Positions 29,009 through 37,206 of a DNA stretch of 64,000 nucleotides are shown here, piece by piece. Position 1 is the stretch's first letter, and each line of letters starts with the position of its first letter. The stretch covers positions 62,001-126,000 of the forward strand of contig JAGVPB010000013.1 in assembly GCA_020052415.1 (NCBI GenBank), given 5' to 3'. The DNA is from Bacteroidales bacterium (lineage in GTDB: Bacteria; Bacteroidota; Bacteroidia; Bacteroidales; JAADJA01). The notes under the pieces are model-generated. The model was not told the DNA's origin. It searched no databases and saw nothing but the letters and a program-made list of their open reading frames with translations. The position numbers and the translations under genes were made by a program.

Positions 29009-30292
29009 ATGGCGATGAACCGAAGAAATTTTCTTGAAAAAATGGGCCTTGTTGTTGGCGCCACTGGTATTACGGGATTGATAAATCCCCTTAGTGCAAA
29101 TGATTTAAACTCACCGAAGATGCTTACACCTGAGGAAGCGGCATTTATGGATGAAACAGATTTTTGGGGCTGGGTTCAGCAGTCCTTTACCACCAGTCCA
29201 AATGTAATCAACCTCAACAATGGTGGTGTGAGTCCGCAGCCAAAAATTGTACAGGACGCTTTTTTCCGTTTTCACCAGATTTCAAACGAGGCCCCATCGT
29301 ATTATATGTGGCAAATACTCGACCAGGGAAGAACTGCGCTTCATGCTGACATGGCTGAATTTGCCGGTTGTTTACCGGAAGAGATCGCCATTGACCGCAA
29401 TACGACTGAAGCCATCAATGCAGTTATTTTTGGCCTGAACCTGAAGGCCGGAGATGAAGTTGTCCTCGCAAAACAGGACTACCCGAATGTGATGACCTCC
29501 TGGAAGATGCGTGAAAAACGTGACGGCATTGTGCTGAAATGGGTAAACCTCGATCTTCCGTCGGAGGATGAAGACTACCTGGTAAAATCTTATGCCGATG
29601 CTTTTACTGAAAAAACCAGAGTTGTAAATCTGACCCATATCATCAACTGGATAGGACAGATACTGCCGGTTCGCAGGTTAGCTGATATTGCACACCAAAG
29701 AGGCATTGAAGTAGTTGTTGACGGCGCTCATACATTCGCTTTGCTTGATTTTAAGATACCTGACCTCCATTGCGATTATTTCGCTACCAGTCTTCACAAG
29801 TGGTTGTGCGCACCCTTTGGTGCAGGATTGCTTTATGTAAATCAGGAAAAGATTAGTTCACTCTGGTACCCTGACGACGAACCTTTATCGGACAAGATAA
29901 TGAAGTTTGAACGGTTGGGTACAAGATCTTTTCCGACAGAAATGGCCATCGGCAGCGCTCTCGATTTCCACAATGTAATTGGATCGAAACGAAAGCAGGA
30001 AAGGCTTCATTATCTGAAAAATTACTGGATGGAAAAGGTAAAGGATCTGCCGAAGGTGCATATTCATACTTCCTTTGATCCGCGATTCGGTTGTGTCATC
30101 GGCCTGGTTTCCATAGATGGTTTGAAGCCGGGTGATTTCGTTGCCAGGCTTTTCAATGATTTCCGGATACATACTACGGGTATTGAATGGGAAAATATGT
30201 CTGGTGTGCGCGTTACACCCCATGTTTATACATTGACTTCCGACCTGGATAAACTGGTCAGGGCAATTAACCAAATAGCCAAATCAGTCTAA
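29009..30292 (+). CDS. Tat-exported class V aminotransferase-fold PLP enzyme
   Basis: This 427 aa protein starts with a twin-arginine-like signal (NRRNFLEKMGLVVGATGITG), so it is probably exported folded with cofactor. The body is a class V aminotransferase fold (about 60-420): NVINLNNGGVSPQPK, CLPEEIAIDRNTTEAINAVI, VVDGAHTFALLDFKIPDLHC and the PLP lysine in ATSLHKWLCAPFGAGLLYV. It resembles isopenicillin-N-epimerase-like or cysteine-desulfurase-like enzymes, but the substrate is not known. It is 25 bp upstream of the ridA-like gene in the same direction and likely in one operon. The start at 29009 or 29015 is not resolved. Confidence 0.83.
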   Translation: MAMNRRNFLEKMGLVVGATGITGLINPLSANDLNSPKMLTPEEAAFMDETDFWGWVQQSFTTSPNVINLNNGGVSPQPKIVQDAFFRFHQISNEAPSYYMWQILDQGRTALHADMAEFAGCLPEEIAIDRNTTEAINAVIFGLNLKAGDEVVLAKQDYPNVMTSWKMREKRDGIVLKWVNLDLPSEDEDYLVKSYADAFTEKTRVVNLTHIINWIGQILPVRRLADIAHQRGIEVVVDGAHTFALLDFKIPDLHCDYFATSLHKWLCAPFGAGLLYVNQEKISSLWYPDDEPLSDKIMKFERLGTRSFPTEMAIGSALDFHNVIGSKRKQERLHYLKNYWMEKVKDLPKVHIHTSFDPRFGCVIGLVSIDGLKPGDFVARLFNDFRIHTTGIEWENMSGVRVTPHVYTLTSDLDKLVRAINQIAKSV

Positions 30293-30317
30293 ATTTAAGA
30301 ATAAAGCATACATCACC

Positions 30318-30755
30318 ATGAAACAATACCTGTTTTTACTGATAATAATTGTGAGTTCAATATTGATAACCGGACAGGAATTAAAAGTAATATCACCGCC
30401 GGAAGCACCGAAACCCATCGGGCCTTACAGCCATGCATTAATGAAAAACAATATGCTTTTTGTATCGGGTCAGATCGCAATTGATCCACAAACAGGAGCA
30501 GCAGATACATTGACTATTGAAGCCGAGGTTCACAGGGTGATGAGTAATATACATTCAATTCTTGCCGAAGCAGGACTTGATTGGTCAAACATAATGAAAA
30601 CCACGATCTTTACCACCGACCTTAATAATTTCAATATCATTAACACAATTTATTCTTCCTATCTTAAAGAACCGTACCCGGCCCGCGAAACAGTACAGGT
30701 TGCAGCCCTGCCAAAGAAAATGCATGTGGAGATATCGGTGACGGCTATGAAATAA
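30318..30755 (+). CDS. RidA-family enamine/imine deaminase with signal peptide
   Basis: RidA proteins hydrolyse reactive enamines released by PLP enzymes. This 145 aa copy has the family core: PPEAPKPIGPYSHALMKNNM, LFVSGQIAIDPQTGAADTLT and the Arg of YPARETVQVAALPK, which holds the substrate carboxylate. It begins with a Sec signal peptide (1-20, ILITGQ), while most RidA proteins are cytosolic. The preceding gene is a PLP enzyme with a Tat signal, so the two may act together in the periplasm. The function is inferred from family and pairing. Confidence 0.88.
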   Translation: MKQYLFLLIIIVSSILITGQELKVISPPEAPKPIGPYSHALMKNNMLFVSGQIAIDPQTGAADTLTIEAEVHRVMSNIHSILAEAGLDWSNIMKTTIFTTDLNNFNIINTIYSSYLKEPYPARETVQVAALPKKMHVEISVTAMK

Positions 30756-30765
30756 ATCACATACT

Positions 30766-30806
30766 TCAGTGTTCACAGTTCACAGTTCAAAGTTTAAAGT
30801 TCATGG
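30766..30806. repeat. Short-word repeat (TTCACAGTTCACAGTTCAAAG)
   Basis: Tandem variants of GTTCACA/GTTCAAA follow the RidA gene. They are the inverse of the GTGAACAG words at 26570. Confidence 0.6.
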
Positions 30807-30871
30807 TTCCTTGCTTTGAAGATATCCACCAATATCTATCTGTTTCAAGCACAGTTTTTCTATAACTTATT

Positions 30872-30900
30872 TTTGCCATTCTCATTTTTTATTAATTTTG
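30872..30900 (+). promoter_or_regulatory. Promoter of pckA
   Basis: TTTG (30872-30875), a 17-bp spacer and TAATTTTG (30893-30900) fit the Bacteroidota -33/-7 pair. A second -7-like TATTTTTG is at 30868-30875. The leader to the ATG at 30952 would be about 45 nt. Confidence 0.5.
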
Positions 30901-30951
30901 CCGGTGCTAATCCTTATATGGTGCAATTAACAATATCATAAAACAAGAACT

Positions 30952-32589
30952 ATGGCAATCAACATCGAAAAAATTCGTACCGATTTAAAAAGTTATGGAA
31001 TTACTGACCCGAAAGAAATTTTTTATAATCCGGATTTTGAAGTTTTGTATGAGCATGAAATGGATAATAATCTGAATGGCTATGAAAAAGGACAGCTTTC
31101 AGAGTTAGGAGCAGTGAATGTGATGACCGGGATTTTTACCGGCCGTTCACCAAAAGATAAATACATCGTTTTGGATGAAACAACGAAAGATAATGTTTGG
31201 TGGGCGCATCCCTCAAACAGATCGGATAACAAGCCCGTTGACGCAGAGGTTTGGAAGCATTGCTATAATCTTGGAGCCGGTCAGTTGTCGAATAAAAAAT
31301 TGTATGTTGTTGATGGATACGCGGGTACGAACCTCGATACCAGAATTGGTGTAAGGTTTATCATGGAGGTAGCATGGCAGGCTCATTTTGTAAAGAATAT
31401 GTTCATACGGCCTTCTGAAAAGGAACTGGAGACTTTTAAACCCGGATTTATTGTATTGAATGCTGCTAAAACTACAAATCCTGAATGGAAAACAATGAAA
31501 CGGACTGATGGTATGCCATTGAATTCGGAGGTATTTGTGATCTTTAACCTGACCGAAGGCAAAGCCGTTATCGGCGGCAGCTGGTATGGAGGAGAAATGA
31601 AGAAAGGTATTTTTTCAATTATGAATTATTTTTTACCACTGAAGGGAATTGCCTCCATGCATTGTTCTGCTAATGTAGGTAAAGATGGTGATACAGCTAT
31701 TTTCTTCGGATTGTCGGGAACAGGGAAAACCACACTATCAACCGATCCCAAGCGTGCATTGATAGGAGATGATGAGCATGGCTGGGACGATGATGGTATT
31801 TTCAATTTTGAAGGCGGATGCTATGCCAAGTGCATCAACCTCGACAAGGAAAGTGAACCGGATATTTACAAAGCAATCAAAAAAGATGCACTCCTCGAAA
31901 ATGTGACGGTAGATAAAAACGGAAAAATCGATTTTAACGATGCATCTGTCACTCAAAATACCCGGGTTTCTTATCCGATTTATCATATAGATAACATTGT
32001 GAAACCGGTTTCAAAAGGTGGCCATGCAAAAAAAGTAATTTTTCTCACTGCTGATGCTTATGGTGTAATGCCCCCCGTTTCGAAACTGACACCGGATCAG
32101 ACCAAATATCATTTTCTCTCAGGCTTTACAGCTAAGCTGGCCGGGACAGAGCGAGGAATCAACCAACCGCAGCCCACATTTTCAGCTTGCTTTGGCGCCG
32201 CTTTCCTTACACTGCATCCCACAAAATACGGCCAGGAACTGGTCAGGAAAATGGAGGCACATGGGGCAAAGGCATACCTCGTAAATACAGGTTGGAACGG
32301 AACAGGAAAGCGGATTTCAATTAAAGATACCCGCGGAATTATTGATGCAATTCTTGACGGTTCTATTGACAGGGCAGAAACGAAAACCATCCCTGTATTT
32401 AACTTTGAAGTTCCGACATCTCTGCCTGGTGTGGATCCAAAAATTCTTGACCCGCGCGACACTTACAGTGATCCCGCAGAATGGAATAAAAAAGCCAATG
32501 AACTTGCAGCTTTATTTATTAAGAATTTCGTTCAATATACCGACAATGAAGAAGGTAAGCGGCTTGTAGTTGCAGGGCCAGTGCTATAG
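30952..32589 (+). CDS. pckA: Phosphoenolpyruvate carboxykinase (ATP)
   Basis: This enzyme converts oxaloacetate and ATP to PEP, CO2 and ADP. In anaerobic Bacteroidota it often runs in the reverse direction to fix CO2 in fermentation. The 545 aa protein carries [14 protein letters not shown], the P-loop [20 protein letters not shown], the metal-binding [20 protein letters not shown] and [12 protein letters not shown], all in order. Length and start are typical. A strong terminator follows at 32621. It is a monocistronic unit with a well-formed promoter. Confidence 0.97.
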   Translation: MAINIEKIRTDLKSYGITDPKEIFYNPDFEVLYEHEMDNNLNGYEKGQLSELGAVNVMTGIFTGRSPKDKYIVLDETTKDNVWWAHPSNRSDNKPVDAEVWKHCYNLGAGQLSNKKLYVVDGYAGTNLDTRIGVRFIMEVAWQAHFVKNMFIRPSEKELETFKPGFIVLNAAKTTNPEWKTMKRTDGMPLNSEVFVIFNLTEGKAVIGGSWYGGEMKKGIFSIMNYFLPLKGIASMHCSANVGKDGDTAIFFGLSGTGKTTLSTDPKRALIGDDEHGWDDDGIFNFEGGCYAKCINLDKESEPDIYKAIKKDALLENVTVDKNGKIDFNDASVTQNTRVSYPIYHIDNIVKPVSKGGHAKKVIFLTADAYGVMPPVSKLTPDQTKYHFLSGFTAKLAGTERGINQPQPTFSACFGAAFLTLHPTKYGQELVRKMEAHGAKAYLVNTGWNGTGKRISIKDTRGIIDAILDGSIDRAETKTIPVFNFEVPTSLPGVDPKILDPRDTYSDPAEWNKKANELAALFIKNFVQYTDNEEGKRLVVAGPVL

Positions 32590-32620
32590 ATTTCCCGTTG
32601 AATATATACAATTGATTATA

Positions 32621-32650
32621 AAAGCCTGGGCGACCGGGCTTTATTTTTCG
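32621..32650 (+). terminator. pckA terminator
   Basis: AAAGCCTGG-GCGA-CCGGGCTTT forms a 9-bp stem with a GNRA loop, followed by ATTTTTC. Confidence 0.75.
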
Positions 32651-32663
32651 TTCATAAATGATG

Positions 32664-32671
32664 TATTTTTG
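32664..32671 (+). promoter_or_regulatory. -7 box of the Fic gene
   Basis: TATTTTTG matches TAnnTTTG, about 45 nt before the ATG at 32717 and directly after the pckA terminator. Confidence 0.45.
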
Positions 32672-32716
32672 AAATGTAATAGAATTAGTTTTTGAACAAA
32701 TTTAATTCTTTGGATT

Positions 32717-33496
32717 ATGAGAACAGAATTAGTAAAATCTACCTTCCTGGATAATTACAAAAAAAGACAGCCAATAACCATTTCCAGGCACTTCAATAAA
32801 ATAAAAGAGCAAACATTTAACAATGATACCTTTGGTTATGCTGCATCAATGGCTTCGGTTTATTCATCAATGATTGAAGGGAATTTCATTGACTTTGATA
32901 CTTACCTGAAATATTCCACTACCGGAATGAATACAAAAAGTAAATCATTCAGGGAAATTGATGACCTGATTAGCGCTTACGAATTTGCCCGTAAATCAGA
33001 ATTGAATTTCTCTAATTTTATGAAAGCTCAAGCTACTTTGTCCAATACTATTATTTCTGATGCAAAATATCGTGGGAAAATAAGAGATAGGGAGGTATTC
33101 ATTTTTAGTAGTGGAGTAAAAATTTATACTGGTGCGCCAACATCCATTGTGGTTGAAGAAACGAAAAAATTGTTCAACGATATTTCAATATTGAGGAAAA
33201 GAGAACTGACCACTTCAGAGGTTTTCTATTTTGCATCAATGATTCATTTAGTATTCGTCAAAATACATCCTTTTGCTGATGGCAATGGCAGATCCGCAAG
33301 ATTGCTGGAAAAATGGTTTTTGGTTAAAAAACTGGGTACCAAAGCATGGTTTGTTCCTTCTGAAAAGCTATACCAGACAAGACTAAAGTCCTATTATAAA
33401 AATCTCAATATAGGCAGCAATTACCTGAATCTTAATTATGACGGTTCTTTTCCATTTTTGTTGATGTTACCTATGGCTTTGACAATGAAAAAATAG
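32717..33496 (+). CDS. Fic-domain protein (AMPylase-like)
   Basis: This 259 aa protein has the Fic core motif HPFADGNGRSARLLEKWFL (about 182-200), complete with catalytic His and the Asn-Gly-Arg. An inhibitory-helix motif is near the N-terminus: SVYSSMIEGNFIDFDTYL (about 51-68, S/TxxxEG/N), which in family terms restrains AMP transfer. Its target is unknown. It begins an accessory stretch with a BRO-N protein and two decayed restriction-methylase tails, separate from pckA by a terminator. Regulation by phage or stress is a guess from context only. Confidence 0.88.
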   Translation: MRTELVKSTFLDNYKKRQPITISRHFNKIKEQTFNNDTFGYAASMASVYSSMIEGNFIDFDTYLKYSTTGMNTKSKSFREIDDLISAYEFARKSELNFSNFMKAQATLSNTIISDAKYRGKIRDREVFIFSSGVKIYTGAPTSIVVEETKKLFNDISILRKRELTTSEVFYFASMIHLVFVKIHPFADGNGRSARLLEKWFLVKKLGTKAWFVPSEKLYQTRLKSYYKNLNIGSNYLNLNYDGSFPFLLMLPMALTMKK

Positions 33497-33500
33497 TGTC

Positions 33501-33635
33501 ATGAAACTTACCCTGCGGAAAATAGAGCAAGACCAAAATATCGGTACCAATGCAATGAGAAACGTAATTGACCAGATGGATTATGAGCTTTATGGGTTGA
33601 CGGTAGAAGAAATCGCTATTATTGAAAATAAATAA
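33501..33635 (+). pseudogene. Orphan C-terminal tail of a restriction-methylase (44 codons)
   Basis: The frame ends in DQMDYELYGLTVEEIAIIEN, which matches the common C-terminal ending of type I/IIG N6-adenine methylases and specificity-related proteins (VYELYGLTEEEI-x-IVE). The main body is absent. It begins 5 bp after the Fic stop and ends 8 bp before the BRO gene start, so it may now be a small translated ORF or simply a leftover. Confidence 0.5.
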
Positions 33636-33642
33636 TAAAAAT

Positions 33643-34467
33643 ATGAGCAGTATAAAAATATTTGAGAACAGACAAGTTCGTTCTGTATGGGACGAAACGG
33701 AAGAAAAATGGTATTTTTCTGTGGTGGATGTAGTATTAATATTAACCAATAGCCCCGACCCAAAAGATTACTGGTATCGGATGAAGAAACGGGAAAAACT
33801 ATCTGGTATTGAGTTATCGACAATTTGTCGACAACTGAAATTGGAATCTTCTGATGGAAAAAAATATGAAACGGATTGTGCTGATGTGCAAGGTTTGCTT
33901 CGCATAATCCAATCTATCCCCTCACCCAAAGCAGAACCTTTAAAGCAATGGTTGGCAAAAACAGGCTATGAGCGCATGCAGGAAATTGCCAACCCTGAAC
34001 AAAGCCTTGACAGGGCAAGGGGAAATTGGCAAAAATTAGGTCGTAATGAAAAGTGGATACAACAGAGAATGACAGGGCAGGAAACACGAAATAAACTCAC
34101 CGATTATTGGAAAGATTCTGGCGTAAAAGAAAAAGATGAGTTTGCATTACTTACCAATATTATACATCAGGAGTGGACAGGACTAACTGTAAAAAAACAC
34201 AAAGATTTAAAAGGTTTAAAATCACAAAACCTGAGAGACCACATGAGCGAAGCGGAACTAATTTTTACGGCACTTGCCGAACTGTCCACAAGGCAAATAG
34301 CCGAAACAGTAGAAGCAAAAGGGTTACATCAAAATGCACAGTCAGGTAAAAAAGGCGGTGAAGTAGCTAAAAATGCCCGTATTGAATTAGAAAGTAAATC
34401 AGGAAAAAATGTTGTAACAGGCGAAAATTTTTTACCACCCCAAAAAGAAATTAAAAAACTGAAATGA
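33643..34467 (+). CDS. BRO-N domain protein (phage antirepressor-like)
   Basis: This 274 aa protein has an N-terminal BRO domain (about 1-105): KIFENRQVRSVWDETEEKWY, FSVVDVVLILTNSPDPKDYW and the conserved QLKLESSDGKKYETDCADVQ. A helical middle section (RARGNWQKLGRNEKWIQQRM) and a Lys/Gly-rich end follow. BRO-N is known from phage and viral antirepressors and is a frequent cargo beside restriction systems in Bacteroidota. The ATG at 33643 is chosen because it matches the domain start; 33622 overlaps the preceding tail. The target is unknown. Confidence 0.85.
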   Translation: MSSIKIFENRQVRSVWDETEEKWYFSVVDVVLILTNSPDPKDYWYRMKKREKLSGIELSTICRQLKLESSDGKKYETDCADVQGLLRIIQSIPSPKAEPLKQWLAKTGYERMQEIANPEQSLDRARGNWQKLGRNEKWIQQRMTGQETRNKLTDYWKDSGVKEKDEFALLTNIIHQEWTGLTVKKHKDLKGLKSQNLRDHMSEAELIFTALAELSTRQIAETVEAKGLHQNAQSGKKGGEVAKNARIELESKSGKNVVTGENFLPPQKEIKKLK

Positions 34468-34590
34468 TTAACTACAAAATCCAACAAATCAGTAATTCCC
34501 AAAGCCGACACCTCATTAGAAAAGCAATTGGATGAAATGGTTTATTAACTTTATAAGTTAACGGAGGATAAGTAAAAGATTATTGAATAA
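34468..34590 (+). pseudogene. Second decayed restriction-methylase tail with two stop codons
   Basis: In one frame the DNA reads KADTSLEKQLDEMVY-stop-LYKLTEDK-stop-KIIE-stop. This is the same family ending as at 33501-33635 (DxLVYxLYxLTEEEIxIIE), with two in-frame stops. The pair of tails on either side of the BRO gene suggests that an RM gene was split or duplicated by insertion and then lost. Confidence 0.55.
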
Positions 34591-34630
34591 TCAAATAATT
34601 AAATTTTATATCAAATTGCACCAAATAAAA

Positions 34631-34660
34631 AAAGACCACTCATTTCGTGAACGGTCTTTT
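34631..34660. terminator. Bidirectional terminator hairpin
   Basis: AAAGACC (34631-34637) pairs with GGTCTTT (34653-34659), with T-rich flanks on both strands. It ends the minus-strand tRNA-like relic and may also stop plus-strand readthrough from the BRO gene. Confidence 0.6.
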
Positions 34661-34668
34661 TGTTTTTG

Positions 34669-34737
34669 TCGGGTTGGTCCCGCTTTGAGCAGGACGACCT
34701 TCCCGCCCAGGCGGGACACGCTAACCTGGCTGCGCCA
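34669..34737 (-). pseudogene. tRNA-Pro relic
   Basis: The minus strand keeps the D-arm block TGGCGCAGCCAGGTTAGCGT of tRNA-Pro and the position of the 3' end before a terminator. The anticodon arm is replaced by TCCCGCCTGGGCGGGA and the T arm by a GTCCTGC-TCAAA-GCGGGAC hairpin. The 5' acceptor does not pair. It is the second tRNA relic in the window (see 18303-18358). Confidence 0.55.
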
Positions 34738-34966
34738 TTTCCTCCAAAAATCTCCTTATCCCTCTCTTCTTGATTTTTTTCTCAAACTCCATTGCCTCCG
34801 CTCTTGTATTAAAAGTAAATGTTTTAATTAACCTCCATGGGCCTTTTCCTTTCGTTGATTTGGAATGGTCTGAATTATGTCGTCTTAACCTCTCGTCAAC
34901 ATTTTGTGTTGAACCAACATAATAACGATCAGTAGATTCTGAAAAAATAATATAAGTGGAGTACAT
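34721..34966 (-). CDS. GIY-YIG nuclease-family small protein
   Basis: This 81 aa protein has the GIY-YIG core: STYIIFSESTDRYYVGST (about 3-20), DERLRRHNSDHSKSTKGKGP with the conserved Arg, and EFEKKIKKRG with Glu. Proteins of this UvrC-like small class are common in Bacteroidota and of unclear role. The last codons (EEMAQPG) are encoded inside the tRNA-Pro relic, and its stop is the TAG of the D-loop sequence GGTTAG. The C-terminus may therefore be a product of a recombination event. It lies just downstream of the tRNA-Pro terminator. Confidence 0.82.
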   Translation of the reverse strand: MYSTYIIFSESTDRYYVGSTQNVDERLRRHNSDHSKSTKGKGPWRLIKTFTFNTRAEAMEFEKKIKKRGIRRFLEEMAQPG

Positions 34967-34975
34967 CTTAAAAAA

Positions 34976-35010
34976 TAAAAGGAGATAATTTTAGTTCTAT
35001 CTCCTTTTTT
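34976..35010 (-). terminator. tRNA-Pro terminator
   Basis: The minus strand shows GGAGATA and TATCTCC arms (34981-34987 and 34998-35004) followed by TTTTATTTTT, immediately after the tRNA 3' end. Confidence 0.65.
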
Positions 35011-35011
35011 G

Positions 35012-35086
35012 TCGGGGTGGCGAGATTTGAACTCGCGACCTCTTGACCCCCAGTCAAGCACGCTAACCGGGCTGCGCCACACCCCG
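35012..35086 (-). tRNA. tRNA-Pro (anticodon GGG)
   Basis: This is a 75-nt tRNA. The acceptor is CGGGGTG/CACCCCG with discriminator A, the D arm is GCGCAGCCCGGTTAGCGT, the anticodon arm is CTTGA-CTGGGGG-TCAAG, and the T arm is GCGAG-TTCAAAT-CTCGC. CCA is not encoded. It has its own promoter and terminator. Confidence 0.95.
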
Positions 35087-35097
35087 AAATTGACCGG

Positions 35098-35125
35098 CAA
35101 AGATAAAAACAATATTACAAGACAA
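35098..35125 (-). promoter_or_regulatory. tRNA-Pro promoter
   Basis: On the minus strand TTG (35123-35125), a 17-bp spacer and TATCTTTG (35098-35105) form a good Bacteroidota promoter, 12 bp before the tRNA 5' end. Confidence 0.55.
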
Positions 35126-35288
35126 GAAAATTTTACTTAATTAAGTCAGTTTGTCATAGAATATATAATTTAGCTTCTAATTAAGTATCTGAAAATAAGC
35201 TTATCAATCATTGGCATAATTTTCGACAAGCCCGACGCTGTTCCGTTGCATATAAATTATCAGGAGAATAAATAATACACAAGATAAC

Positions 35289-36245
35289 ATGACTGAAAAT
35301 TCTACAGAAAAAACCCAATGCCTCATTATCGGATCAGGCCCGGCCGGTTATACCGCCGCTATTTATGCCGCACGCGCCGATCTTAAACCCTTGATGTACC
35401 AGGGACTCCAGCCCGGCGGTCAGTTAACCACCACAACAGAGGTTGAAAACTATCCGGGATATCCGGATGGTACAATGGGTCCGCAAATGATGGAGGATTT
35501 TAAAAAACAGGCGGAGCGATTCAACACCGACATCCGCTGGGGACTGATCACTGAAATAGATTTGTCTTCGCGGCCGTTTAAAGCCAAAGCAGATGATGGA
35601 AAAACCATTCTCGCTGAAACAGTCATCATTGCAACAGGGGCAACTGCCAAATGGATGGGATTGCCTTCTGAATCGGAATATAACGGTTATGGAGTTTCAG
35701 CTTGCGCTACCTGCGACGGATATTTTTACAAGGGTAAGGTGGTCGCAGTGGTAGGCGGCGGCGACACTGCCGCTGAAGAAGCCACTTATCTTGCCAAACT
35801 TTGCAGTAAAATATATCTGATCCACCGCAGAGACGAATTGCGTGCTTCAAAAGCAATGCAGCACCGGGTTATGAACACTCCGAATATTGAAACCGTATGG
35901 AATCATGTTCCCAAAGAAATTATCGGCGTCACTGAAGGTTTTGCAAAAAAAGTAACCGGAGTCATTGTTCAAAATGTAAAAACAGGTGAAGAAAAAACAA
36001 TCAGCATTGATGGATTTTTTGTGGCAATCGGCCATAAACCCAACACCGAACTATTCACCGGCCAGCTGGAAATGAATGATGTGGGTTATCTGATCACCAA
36101 ACCCGATTCTACAGCTACAAACATTCCGGGTGTGTTTGCCGCAGGCGATGTTCAGGATCATGTTTTCCGGCAGGCAGTTACGGCAGCCGGAACAGGTTGT
36201 ATGGCTGCCATTGAGGCTGAGCGCTTTCTTGCTTCACAGGAATAG
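35289..36245 (+). CDS. trxB: Thioredoxin-disulfide reductase
   Basis: This flavoenzyme reduces thioredoxin with NADPH. The 318 aa protein has the FAD-binding GSGPAGYTAAIYAARA (about 13-28), GLQPGGQLTTTTEVENYPGY, the redox-active CATCDG motif (about 139-144), the NADPH-binding VVGGGDTAAEEATYLA with HRRDELRAS, and the late FAD block GVFAAGDVQDHVFRQAVTAA. The low-molecular-weight type fits by length. The start MTENSTEKTQC is the family start. A terminator follows at 36271. Confidence 0.96.
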   Translation: MTENSTEKTQCLIIGSGPAGYTAAIYAARADLKPLMYQGLQPGGQLTTTTEVENYPGYPDGTMGPQMMEDFKKQAERFNTDIRWGLITEIDLSSRPFKAKADDGKTILAETVIIATGATAKWMGLPSESEYNGYGVSACATCDGYFYKGKVVAVVGGGDTAAEEATYLAKLCSKIYLIHRRDELRASKAMQHRVMNTPNIETVWNHVPKEIIGVTEGFAKKVTGVIVQNVKTGEEKTISIDGFFVAIGHKPNTELFTGQLEMNDVGYLITKPDSTATNIPGVFAAGDVQDHVFRQAVTAAGTGCMAAIEAERFLASQE

Positions 36246-36270
36246 CTGAATATTATTGAATTAATCGGAT

Positions 36271-36313
36271 AAAAGGTTTTGTAATGGATAAATTTTCATT
36301 CAAAACCTTTTTT
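36271..36313 (+). terminator. trxB terminator
   Basis: AAAAGGTTTTG (36271-36281) pairs with CAAAACCTTTT (36301-36311) and is followed by T residues. The stem is 11 bp with a loop of about 19 nt. Confidence 0.65.
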
Positions 36314-36349
36314 ATTGACAGTATAACTTTTATATTTTTACAACATTAC

Positions 36350-36357
36350 TATCTTTG
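36350..36357 (+). promoter_or_regulatory. -7 box deciding the GGGP synthase start
   Basis: TATCTTTG matches TAnnTTTG. The upstream in-frame ATG at 36355 overlaps the box, so translation must start downstream, at 36382. Confidence 0.55.
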
Positions 36358-36381
36358 CAATTCAATTTTGGAGTTTTGTTT

Positions 36382-37107
36382 ATGGGCCTTTACACTTCCT
36401 TGTCCGAAAATAAAAAGCAATTCGCTGTTCTTGTTGATCCTGACAAGTACAATTCACGACAATTGATTGATCTTGCCGCAATAGCAGGGAAGTCAATGGT
36501 TTCCTATTTTTTTGTGGGCGGAAGTCTTTTATCCGACGACAACCTTGAAAACACAATCAGGGTGATAAAAGATAACTGCAATATCCCTGTTATAATTTTC
36601 CCTGGTGATATCATGCAGATCAACCCCTTTGCCGATGGAATATTATTGTTATCCCTGATCTCAGGCAGAAATCCGGAATTGCTGATTGGAAAGCATGTGG
36701 CCGCTGCTCCTTATCTCAGGAAAAGCAAACTTGAAATTCTGCCGACCGGTTATATGATCATTGAAAGTGGCCGTCCAACAACGGCCTCTTACATGAGCAA
36801 TTCTATTCCCATTCCTAACGACAAAGACGAAATTGCTGTTTCCACTGCCATGGCAGGCGAAATGTTAGGATTAAAACTGATCTACATGGATGGTGGCAGC
36901 GGAGCAATGAATCCGATTCCTGTGAGCATGATCGAAAAGGTAAAAGCAAATATATCTGTTCCTTTGGTCATCGGAGGTGGTATAAGAACTCCGCAGGCTG
37001 CATCCGACAGATTTAAGGCTGGCGCTGATATTATCGTGGTTGGCAATGCAATCGAAGTAAAGTATTCTCTTCTCGAACAGATTGCAGCCGTCGCTTTATC
37101 TTTCTGA
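36382..37107 (+). CDS. Geranylgeranylglyceryl/heptaprenylglyceryl phosphate synthase family protein
   Basis: This 241 aa TIM-barrel protein joins a prenyl diphosphate to glycerol-1-phosphate in its studied relatives. Visible motifs: FAVLVDPDKYNSRQLIDLAA, FFVGGSLLSDD, IPVIIFPGDIMQINPFADGI, LPTGYMIIESGRPTTASYMS, YMDGGSGAMNPIPVSMIEKV and the phosphate-binding PLVIGGGIRTPQAASDRFKA with GADIIVVGNAIE. Such archaeal-type enzymes exist in several Bacteroidota, where the product's role is not settled. The start at 36382 is set by the promoter box. It may be co-transcribed with the peptidase gene 100 bp downstream. Confidence 0.92.
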   Translation: MGLYTSLSENKKQFAVLVDPDKYNSRQLIDLAAIAGKSMVSYFFVGGSLLSDDNLENTIRVIKDNCNIPVIIFPGDIMQINPFADGILLLSLISGRNPELLIGKHVAAAPYLRKSKLEILPTGYMIIESGRPTTASYMSNSIPIPNDKDEIAVSTAMAGEMLGLKLIYMDGGSGAMNPIPVSMIEKVKANISVPLVIGGGIRTPQAASDRFKAGADIIVVGNAIEVKYSLLEQIAAVALSF

Positions 37108-37206
37108 ACCGTAGTCATTCACAGAAAAAATTTAGCATTTTCTTTTATCCGGAATTCAGCTATATTTATTTTCCCTTATTTTGCATTGTTCAAATTCAGA
37201 TGTTTT

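Noticed and set aside
34885-35112. Minus-strand frame over the GIY-YIG and tRNA-Pro region
   Set aside because: It runs across an intact tRNA gene and a gene in another frame, so it is a shadow.
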